The notes under the pieces: generated by a model | Database searches by the model: none | Told to the model about the DNA's origin: nothing | Seen by the model: the letters and a program-made list of their open reading frames with translations, nothing else | Translations under genes and position numbers: made by a program | Shown here: positions 21,524-27,291 of the stretch, piece by piece | Layout: every line of letters starts with the position of its first letter | How positions within the stretch are numbered: the stretch's first letter is position 1 | NCBI GenBank assembly: GCA_902496775.1 | Contig: CABVCF010000019.1 | Coordinates: 1-27,291 of the forward strand | Direction: 5' to 3' | Length of the DNA: 27,291 nt | Source of the DNA: an uncultured Collinsella sp. | GTDB lineage: Bacteria > Actinomycetota > Coriobacteriia > Coriobacteriales > Coriobacteriaceae

Positions 21524-22627
21524 ATGGCGACGATGAACGAAAAAGATTACTACGAGATTCTGGGTGTCTCCAAGGACGCCACCTCGCGTGATATTCAAAA
21601 GGCTTTCCAGCAAAAGGCCCGCAAGCTCCATCCGGACGTCAATAAAGAGCCGGATGCCGAGGAAAAGTTTAAAGAGGTTTCCGAGGCCTACGCCGTGCTC
21701 TCGGACGAGCAGAAGCGTGCGCGTTACGACGCCATGCGGTCGGGTAATCCCTTTGCCGGTGCACCGACGGCTTCGCCCTATGGCGGTGGCTATGCCGGCA
21801 GCGCCGGTTACGGCAATCCCTTTGACGGCGGTTTCCCCTTCGGGGGCGCCTGGGGCCAGCCCCGTCGCGGCCAGGCGGCCTACAACCCCGAGAGTGGCGC
21901 CAACGTGGTCGTCGATATCAAGCTCGACGCCAAGGAGGCTAAGGGCGGTGCCCACAAGACCGTTCGCTACACCCGCTTTGACACCTGCGGACATTGTGGC
22001 GGATCGGGCTCCGTTTCGTCAGAGCATGCCCACACCTGTCCGAGCTGCGGTGGTCGCGGCCATATCGATGTCGACCTGTCTTTCCTGTTTGGTGCGGGCA
22101 CGTTCCAGACGGTTTGTCCTGAGTGCGGCGGTTCCGGCAAGGTCGTTGCCGACCCGTGCCCCGATTGCGGTGGCAGCGGCCGTGTCCGTGTGACCTCCGA
22201 GCAGACGATTGAGTTTCCCGCCGGCACGCATGATGGCGACGAGGTGCGCGCCCCCAACATGGGTCACGCCGGCACGAACGGCGCTTCGGGCGGCGATCTG
22301 GTCGGTCGTGCGCACGTTGAGGCCGAGCGCCTGGAGGGTAAGGCCCGCACCGGCTTCTACCTCATGGGCATCATCGCTCCGTTTTTGGTGCTGTCGGCCA
22401 TCTCGGGCGTGTTCTCCGCCTTCGCCATGATGTGCTTCATTCCGTTTGCCATGGGCTTGTTCATGGTGCTGTCGGACGGCGTGCTTCATCGCAGCCTGCT
22501 GTGGTGGAAGCGCGGCGCGATGCAGTTTGCCAATGGTTTTGCCAACGGCTTTATGTTTGCGCTCGTGTCGGTCTGGTTTGCGAGCTGCTCGCAGCAGGCC
22601 ATGCTTTCGCCCTACGGGATGCAATAA
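21524..22627 (+). CDS. Membrane-anchored DnaJ-like (J-domain, zinc-finger) protein
   Basis: J-domain cochaperone predicted to stimulate a DnaK ATPase at the membrane. The 367 residues contain a J domain (8-70) with HPD at 36-38, a Gly/Phe/Tyr-rich linker (74-118), and a full zinc-binding region with four CxxCGG repeats at C155/C158, C172/C175, C198/C201 and C212/C215. After that comes only the beginning of the substrate-binding domain (about 222-266, with IEFPAGTHDGDEVR and GGDLVGRAHVE). Canonical DnaJ would continue with C-terminal domain II; here the protein turns into hydrophobic segments at about 278-300, 301-317 and 335-353, separated by LHRSLLWWKRGAMQ. The ATG at 21524 follows AGGAGGT at 8 nt. 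A complete canonical dnaJ follows 81 nt downstream, so this is not the housekeeping copy. It is open throughout with normal codon use, hence not a broken gene. Orientation of the zinc domain and the substrate are unknown. Confidence 0.85.
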   Translation: MATMNEKDYYEILGVSKDATSRDIQKAFQQKARKLHPDVNKEPDAEEKFKEVSEAYAVLSDEQKRARYDAMRSGNPFAGAPTASPYGGGYAGSAGYGNPFDGGFPFGGAWGQPRRGQAAYNPESGANVVVDIKLDAKEAKGGAHKTVRYTRFDTCGHCGGSGSVSSEHAHTCPSCGGRGHIDVDLSFLFGAGTFQTVCPECGGSGKVVADPCPDCGGSGRVRVTSEQTIEFPAGTHDGDEVRAPNMGHAGTNGASGGDLVGRAHVEAERLEGKARTGFYLMGIIAPFLVLSAISGVFSAFAMMCFIPFAMGLFMVLSDGVLHRSLLWWKRGAMQFANGFANGFMFALVSVWFASCSQQAMLSPYGMQ

Positions 22628-22663
22628 CATCAAACCCTCTGTTTGCGGCCGGCCCAGCTTGGG

Positions 22664-22669
22664 TATAGG
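22664..22669 (+). promoter_or_regulatory. Putative -10 element before dnaJ
   Basis: TATAGG preceded by GGG lies in the 81-nt gap between the two dnaJ genes, with TTTGCG (22642-22647) 16 bp upstream as a possible -35. It suggests that the canonical dnaJ can be transcribed independently of the membrane-type gene. Confidence 0.4.
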
Positions 22670-22708
22670 ACGCACTGTGACAATAATGAAAGTTGGAAGG
22701 ATTCGGTC

Positions 22709-23857
22709 GTGTCGGAAAATAGGGATTACTACGAGGTACTTGGCGTTGACAAGGATGCCGACGCGCGGACGATCAAGCGCGCGTTTCTAAAGAAAGCCCG
22801 TACGGTACACCCGGATGTTTCGGACGACCCCGAGGCCGAGGCCAAGTTCAAAGAGCTCAACGAGGCCTATTCCGTTCTTTCCGACGAGCAGAAGCGTGCT
22901 AACTACGACCGTTACGGTACCGCGGACGGCCCCGGTGGTTCTGGCTATGTCGATATCAACGATATCTTTGGCGGCATGGGTATGGACGACCTCTTCTCGT
23001 CGTTCTTTGGCGGCGGTGCCGGCGGTGGCGCCCGAAATCGCCGCGAGCGTCGTCGCGGCCGCGATATGGCCATTTCCCTTTCGGTGACGCTCGAGGAGGC
23101 GGCGCTCGGCTGCAAAAAGACGATCAGCTACGACCGCCTTGCCCCTTGCGATGACTGTAATGGTACCGGCAAGGCCGAGGGCGCGACCGAAAAGCAGTGC
23201 AGCCGCTGTCACGGCACGGGCTATGTGACGACGGTCCAGCGTTCTTTCCTGGGCCAGGTTCAGTCCTCTTCGCCCTGTCCCGACTGCCACGGCGAAGGCA
23301 CGGTCATCGATCATCCCTGCGAGACTTGTGATGGCCAGGGCCGCACGCCTTCTCACGAAAAGATTGACATCGATATTCCCGCCGGTGTTTCGACCGGTCG
23401 CCAGCTGCGCGTGAGTGGATTTGGAGAGGCCGGCCTTCGTGGCGAGCCGTCTGGTGACCTGATCGTCAACGTGCGTGTCGCCGACCACGAGCGTTTTAAG
23501 CGTAATGGCGATGACCTGTATCTGGTGAGCGATATCTCGATTGCGCAGGCCGCGCTCGGTTGCGAGATTGAGGTCGAGGGCATTATGCCTGACGAGGTCG
23601 TCAAGGTGTGTGTCCCCGCCGGCACACAGTACGGTGACACCGTGAGCGTCAACAATTACGGCATGCCGCGTATCGGCGGTGGCGGTTCGCGCGGTCGTCT
23701 GATCGTGCAGCTGCGCGTGGTCGTCCCCACCAATCTCTCCAACAAGCAGCGCGAGCTGCTTCGCGCCTTTGCCGACGAGATGGGCGATGACGTCGCATCC
23801 GGTAAGAAGTCGGTGACCGACCGTATCAAGAGTGCCCTCGACGACATCCTCGATTAA
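22709..23857 (+). CDS. dnaJ: Chaperone protein DnaJ (canonical)
   Basis: Cytoplasmic Hsp40 that delivers unfolded proteins to DnaK and stimulates its ATPase. The 382-residue product has a J domain with HPD at 34-36, a Gly/Phe region (FGGMGMDDLFSSFFGGG), a basic RNRRERRRGRD stretch, four zinc repeats (CDDCNGTG, CSRCHGTG, CPDCHGEG, CETCDGQG), and complete C-terminal domains I and II with a dimerisation end. The GTG at 22709 follows GGAAGGA (22695-22701) at 7 nt. No dnaK, grpE or hrcA is in the window, so this is a dnaJ copy outside a dnaK operon. mtaB starts 9 nt downstream, indicating co-transcription. Confidence 0.95.
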   Translation: MSENRDYYEVLGVDKDADARTIKRAFLKKARTVHPDVSDDPEAEAKFKELNEAYSVLSDEQKRANYDRYGTADGPGGSGYVDINDIFGGMGMDDLFSSFFGGGAGGGARNRRERRRGRDMAISLSVTLEEAALGCKKTISYDRLAPCDDCNGTGKAEGATEKQCSRCHGTGYVTTVQRSFLGQVQSSSPCPDCHGEGTVIDHPCETCDGQGRTPSHEKIDIDIPAGVSTGRQLRVSGFGEAGLRGEPSGDLIVNVRVADHERFKRNGDDLYLVSDISIAQAALGCEIEVEGIMPDEVVKVCVPAGTQYGDTVSVNNYGMPRIGGGGSRGRLIVQLRVVVPTNLSNKQRELLRAFADEMGDDVASGKKSVTDRIKSALDDILD

Positions 23858-23866
23858 GGAGCCCGT

Positions 23867-25159
23867 GTGCTCGCACCCCATATTTCCGTCGTCAATCTCG
23901 GTTGCCGTGTCAACCGGGTTGAGTCAGACCGTATCACTGCCGATCTTATGCGCCTGGGCTTTGCGATGGTGGAGCCCCAGGACGCCGATTTGATCGTTAT
24001 CAATACCTGTGCCGTGACGGGGGAGGCCGAGGCTAAGACCCGCAAGGCCGTCCGTCACGCCCTGGCCTATCCGGGCGAGCCTTACGTGGTCGTAACCGGC
24101 TGTGTCGTCAACCTGCATCCCGAGGAGCTGCTGGAGCTCTCCGATCGCGTGATCGCCGAACCGTCCAAGATTGACGTCGCCGAGCGCGTCTGCGAGGTGC
24201 TGGGTGTCGAATCCGATAGCGTGCCCGCCTGCAGCGATGGCGACGTGGTCGATGCGCTCGGTCGTTCTCGGCTTGGCGTGAAGATCCAGGATGGCTGCAA
24301 CCACCGCTGCACCTATTGCATCGTGTGGAAGGCCCGCGGCCCCGAGCGCTCCGTGCCCGTCGAGTCCGTGCTCGAACAGGTGCGTGAAGCCCAGGAGACC
24401 GGCGTGCCCGAGGTCGTGCTGACCGGCGTGAATCTGGGTGCCTATGACGGCAAGAGCGCGACCGACGAACATGTCGAGATCGATGAGCTGCTCGAGGCGA
24501 TCATGGAGCGCACCGAGATTGCCCACGTGCGCATCTCCTCGGTGGAACCCATGGATATTTCCGAGCGCCTGCTCAAGGTGATGGCTCGCTATCCGAAGCG
24601 TATCGCGCCGTTTTTGCACCTTCCCGTGCAGTCTGGCTGCACGGCGACGCTGCATCGCATGGGTCGTCCCTATAGTGCCGAGGCCTTTGAGGATACGGTG
24701 CGCATGATTCGCGCTAACCTGCCACAAGCGTCTCTTTCGTGCGATGTCATCGTCGGTTTTCCTGGCGAGACGGACGAGGAGTTCGAGGAGTCGCTGGCGC
24801 TGTGCCGTCGTGTGGGCTTTTCGCGCATGCACGTGTTCCGCTATAGCAAGCGCCCCGGCACCCTCGCCGCCGACATGCCCGACCAGGTACCTCCTGAGGT
24901 CATGGCCGAACGCAGCCGTCGCATGCGTGCCGCCGCACAGGAGCTTGCGATCGCCGATGCCCGTCGTCGCGTGGGCACGGACGAGCGTGCGGTGCTCGAG
25001 TATGGCGACAATTTGACGCTCGGCTCGTTCCATCATGCCCGTCTTGACGATACCTGTGGACTCACAGCCCCGTGCCTGCTCGATGTTGCTATCGTCGGAG
25101 TCGATGATTCCGGCTTGGTCCACGCACGTAGGGAGGTTCATGGAAGCCTCGAAGATTAG
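23867..25159 (+). CDS. mtaB: tRNA t6A37 methylthiotransferase MtaB
   Basis: Radical SAM enzyme that adds a methylthio group to N6-threonylcarbamoyladenosine at position 37 of ANN-decoding tRNAs. The 430-residue protein has the N-terminal methylthiotransferase domain with cluster cysteines C13, C48 and C79, the radical SAM motif CNHRCTYC (C144, C148, C151), and a C-terminal TRAM-like segment. The motif KIQDGCNHRCTYCIVWKARG is of the MtaB type rather than MiaB. The GTG at 23867 follows AAGGAG (23856-23861) at 5 nt, that site overlapping the dnaJ stop. It overlaps phoH by 20 nt. The dnaJ-mtaB linkage is common in Gram-positives. Confidence 0.93.
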   Translation: MLAPHISVVNLGCRVNRVESDRITADLMRLGFAMVEPQDADLIVINTCAVTGEAEAKTRKAVRHALAYPGEPYVVVTGCVVNLHPEELLELSDRVIAEPSKIDVAERVCEVLGVESDSVPACSDGDVVDALGRSRLGVKIQDGCNHRCTYCIVWKARGPERSVPVESVLEQVREAQETGVPEVVLTGVNLGAYDGKSATDEHVEIDELLEAIMERTEIAHVRISSVEPMDISERLLKVMARYPKRIAPFLHLPVQSGCTATLHRMGRPYSAEAFEDTVRMIRANLPQASLSCDVIVGFPGETDEEFEESLALCRRVGFSRMHVFRYSKRPGTLAADMPDQVPPEVMAERSRRMRAAAQELAIADARRRVGTDERAVLEYGDNLTLGSFHHARLDDTCGLTAPCLLDVAIVGVDDSGLVHARREVHGSLED

Positions 25160-26126
25160 ACTTACCGTTCCCGAGGGTATCGACCCCTCGCGCGTTTTGG
25201 GCGCCGGCGACGGCGTCCTTCGTGCACTCGAGAACTTGGTGCGCGCCCATGTGGTTGCCCGCGGTGACAGCGTTGCCGTGAGCGGCGATCCGGACGAGGT
25301 TGAGTTGGTCGCGCGTTTTTTCGAACATGCCTTTCGTGAGGCCGCTGCCGGGCGCACGCTTTCTGCCGATGATGTCTCGCGCTGTCTGGCCGTTCTGCGC
25401 GACGGCGAGCATGATGCCTCGTCGTTGCGCGATGACGTGCTGCTATCGTATCGCGGTCGCGTTATCCGCCCCAAGACGCTCGGCCAAAAGCGCTATGTGG
25501 ATGCCATCCGCTCTTCTACCATCACGTTTGGCCTCGGTCCCGCCGGTACCGGTAAAACCTATCTGGCCATGGCGCTCGCCGTCGCCGCGCTCAAGCGTCA
25601 TGAGGTAGGCCGCCTGATCCTGACGCGCCCGGTTGTCGAGGCGGGGGAGAACCTGGGCTTTTTGCCCGGCACTCTCGAGGAAAAGATCGACCCGTATATG
25701 CGACCGCTCTACGATGCCCTCTTTGACATGATGGATCGCGAACGCACCGATGAGCTTATGGAGCGTGGCGTGATCGAGATCGCACCGCTCGCCTACATGC
25801 GCGGTCGAACGCTGAGTGATGCCTTTGTGGTGCTCGATGAGGCACAGAACACGACGCCCGAGCAGATGAAGATGTTCCTGACGCGTCTGGGTTTTAATTC
25901 CAAGTTCGTGATTACCGGCGACCTGAGCCAGCGTGACCTGGTGGGTCGTCGCGGCGGTCTTGCCGACGTTGAGAAGATTTTGGGCCGTGTCGACGATGTG
26001 ACGTTTTCTCACCTGGAGCGCGCCGACGTGGTGCGCCATGCCTTGGTGGGGCGCATCGTCGAGGCCTATGATGCATACGACGATGCGCGCGAGCAGCGCG
26101 CACACGATCGAAAGGAGTCCCGTTGA
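25140..26126 (+). CDS. phoH: PhoH-like ATPase
   Basis: ATPase of the PhoH/PhoL family, widely found beside ybeY and thought to act in RNA metabolism; its exact reaction is unsettled. The 328-residue protein has a small N-terminal domain (1-110), the Walker A loop GPAGTGKT (133-140), a Walker B-type VVLDEAQNTT (about 232-241), and the sensor TGDLSQRDL near 265. All hallmark residues are present. The ATG at 25140 follows GGGAGG (25131-25136) at 3 nt, slightly short. The gene overlaps mtaB by 20 nt and ybeY by 4 nt, so translation is probably coupled. Confidence 0.94.
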   Translation: MEASKIRLTVPEGIDPSRVLGAGDGVLRALENLVRAHVVARGDSVAVSGDPDEVELVARFFEHAFREAAAGRTLSADDVSRCLAVLRDGEHDASSLRDDVLLSYRGRVIRPKTLGQKRYVDAIRSSTITFGLGPAGTGKTYLAMALAVAALKRHEVGRLILTRPVVEAGENLGFLPGTLEEKIDPYMRPLYDALFDMMDRERTDELMERGVIEIAPLAYMRGRTLSDAFVVLDEAQNTTPEQMKMFLTRLGFNSKFVITGDLSQRDLVGRRGGLADVEKILGRVDDVTFSHLERADVVRHALVGRIVEAYDAYDDAREQRAHDRKESR

Positions 26127-26632
26127 GTGTATTGATCAGCAACGATGCCGAGCTCGATACGCTGCTCGATGCCCAGGAGGTGGGGCACATCTGCGGATTT
26201 GTGCTTGCCGCCGAGGGCGTTGAGCGTGAGGTCGAGATTTCCCTTTCGTATGTCGATGAGGACGAGATGCACGAGCTCAACCACGAGTGGCGCGGTATCG
26301 ACCGCACCACCGATGTCCTCTCGTTTGAATGCGACTCGGCCTTTGACGAGGACATTCCCGCCGACGAGACGCTCGAGCTCGGTGATATTATCCTGGCCCC
26401 GCAGGTTATTGCCCGCCAGGCCCCCGGCTTTGGCAACAGTCCCGCCGACGAGTGTCGCCTGATGCTCGTGCATGGCATGCTGCACCTGCTGGGGTATGAC
26501 CATATCGAGGACGACGAGGCCGAGGTCATGGAGGCGCGCGAGGATGCCATCCTGCGCGACCTGGCGCTTGAGCGCGGCGAGGACCCCAAACTCGTCCACG
26601 TCGGCCCCATAACCAATCATGCCCACGACTAG
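26123..26632 (+). CDS. ybeY: Endoribonuclease / rRNA maturation factor YbeY
   Basis: Zinc-dependent RNase needed for 16S rRNA 3' maturation and ribosome quality control. The 169-residue product shows the signature HGMLHLLGYDH with zinc ligands H117, H121 and H127, and the conserved RTTDVLSFE at 61-69. The start is TTG at 26123, chosen because AAAGGAG (26111-26117) lies 5 nt upstream and it overlaps the phoH TGA as TTGA. phoH-ybeY-dgkA-era is a conserved order. The last 25 residues after the core are variable. Confidence 0.94.
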   Translation: MSVLISNDAELDTLLDAQEVGHICGFVLAAEGVEREVEISLSYVDEDEMHELNHEWRGIDRTTDVLSFECDSAFDEDIPADETLELGDIILAPQVIARQAPGFGNSPADECRLMLVHGMLHLLGYDHIEDDEAEVMEAREDAILRDLALERGEDPKLVHVGPITNHAHD

Positions 26633-26641
26633 GAGCCGTCT

Positions 26642-27019
26642 ATGATTCCCGGATCGAACAAGGACCATCCGTCTTTTTTAAAGTCGTTCTCATACGCCAT
26701 GGAGGGCTTCGTTACCGCCGTCAAGACCGAGCGCAATATCAAGGTCATGCTCGTGGCGGGCGTGTGCACCGTCATTGCCGGCTGCATCGTGGAGCTCGAT
26801 ATTGCCGAGTGGGCTACGGTCATCATCTGCTGCGGCCTGGTGATTCACGGCGAGCTGTGCAATACCGCCATGGAGGCGATTGTCGACCTGGCGACCCAGG
26901 AGCTGCATCCGCTGGCCAAACGCGCGAAGGATATCGCCGCTGCCTCTGTATACGTTCTTTCCATTACCGCCGCGATCGTGGGCTTGCTTGTCTTTGCCCA
27001 CGCGCTCGACTTTATTTAG
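26642..27019 (+). CDS. dgkA: Diacylglycerol kinase / undecaprenol kinase family protein
   Basis: Small integral membrane kinase; in Gram-positive bacteria this family phosphorylates undecaprenol for recycling of the cell wall lipid carrier rather than diacylglycerol. The 125-residue protein has three hydrophobic helices (about 34-52, 55-72 and 98-122), the catalytic/metal segment ELCNTAMEAIVDL (71-83) and KRAKDIAAASV (93-103). The ATG follows AGGAG (26631-26635) at 6 nt; that site overlaps the ybeY stop. Which substrate it uses cannot be decided from sequence. Confidence 0.93.
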   Translation: MIPGSNKDHPSFLKSFSYAMEGFVTAVKTERNIKVMLVAGVCTVIAGCIVELDIAEWATVIICCGLVIHGELCNTAMEAIVDLATQELHPLAKRAKDIAAASVYVLSITAAIVGLLVFAHALDFI

Positions 27020-27031
27020 AAGGGGATTCTC

Positions 27032-27291
27032 ATGTCCGATAATATGCAGCCTACCGATGAAGTTTTGGATGACGAGGTCCTGGACGAGGCTGAAGGTGCC
27101 GCTTCGTTTGACGAGGTCGAGGAGTTCGACCCGTTTGAGGGTATGAGCGACGAGGAGCTCGATGCCCTGTGCGACGAGGGCGAGACCCTCGCGGGCTTTG
27201 GTGACGTGGAACCCGGTTTCCGCAGCGGCTTTGTGGCCCTGGTCGGTCGCCCTAATGCCGGCAAGTCCACGCTGCTCAACGCCTGTTACGG
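27032..27291 (+). CDS. era: GTPase Era (5' part, cut by the window edge)
   Basis: GTPase that binds the 3' end of 16S rRNA and checks 30S maturation. Only the first 86 codons are present. The G1 loop GRPNAGKS is at 72-79, preceded by SGFVALV. Family members usually start 5-15 residues before G1; here about 63 residues precede it, and among the first 60 there are 24 Asp/Glu and no Lys or Arg. The ATG at 27032 is the first in-frame start after dgkA and follows AAGGGGA. The ybeY-dgkA-era order supports Era over Der or other small GTPases, but the KH domain that would prove it is outside the window. Confidence 0.85.
   Translation, partial: MSDNMQPTDEVLDDEVLDEAEGAASFDEVEEFDPFEGMSDEELDALCDEGETLAGFGDVEPGFRSGFVALVGRPNAGKSTLLNACY

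Noticed and set aside
21524..23857. Tandem dnaJ as an assembly duplication
   Set aside because: The two proteins differ throughout, including linker and zinc repeats, and have different C-terminal halves; they are distinct genes.

Overview
The window reads as a chromosomal, mostly housekeeping segment from a high-GC Gram-positive bacterium of the Coriobacteriia, most likely Collinsella or a close relative. The phylum-level call rests on an actinobacterial-type integration host factor (mihF) next to gmk and rpoZ, about 60% GC coding sequence and frequent GTG starts. The genus is an inference from overall gene content and would need a database comparison.

Layout. (1) 43-2691, minus strand: adhE, a bifunctional fermentative aldehyde/alcohol dehydrogenase, with a repeat-rich candidate operator upstream. 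(2) 2841-3888: a REP-associated tyrosine (HUH) transposase gene bracketed by two inverted copies of a 47-bp repeat that can fold into a hairpin. (3) 3894-4244, minus strand: rpmB (zinc-ribbon L28) with its own terminator and promoter. (4) 4473-9956: a PyrR-controlled pyrimidine operon, pyrR-pyrB-pyrC-pyrK-pyrD-pyrF, preceded by a leader that can form mutually exclusive antiterminator and terminator hairpins. carA, carB and pyrE are absent. (5) 10079-12649: mihF-gmk-rpoZ-thiI, with a structured 5' leader and a strong terminator. (6) 12820-15833: comEA-comEC, DNA-uptake genes. (7) 15842-17345: holA, then rpsT with its own promoter and terminator. (8) 17358-21465: lepA-dusB-hemW, with lepA possibly translated from a leaderless mRNA. 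(9) 21476-23857: two consecutive dnaJ genes. The first is unusual, because its C-terminal half is replaced by membrane segments; the second is canonical. (10) 23867-27291: mtaB-phoH-ybeY-dgkA-era, a tightly packed RNA modification, ribosome maturation and envelope-lipid cluster. era is cut by the window edge.

How the parts work together. The pyr genes encode UMP synthesis from carbamoyl phosphate, except for the orotate phosphoribosyltransferase step, and are tuned by the UMP/PRPP sensor PyrR. Gmk continues nucleotide supply on the purine side. rpsT, lepA, dusB, thiI, mtaB, ybeY and era all serve tRNA or ribosome function. comEA/comEC indicate potential for DNA uptake.

The least expected items are the membrane-anchored DnaJ-like protein at 21524-22627, the inverted REP-like pair around the transposase gene, the structured mihF leader, and the acidic N-terminal extension of Era. 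I did not see a wholly new multi-gene system; the membrane DnaJ paired with a canonical DnaJ is the best candidate for something undescribed.
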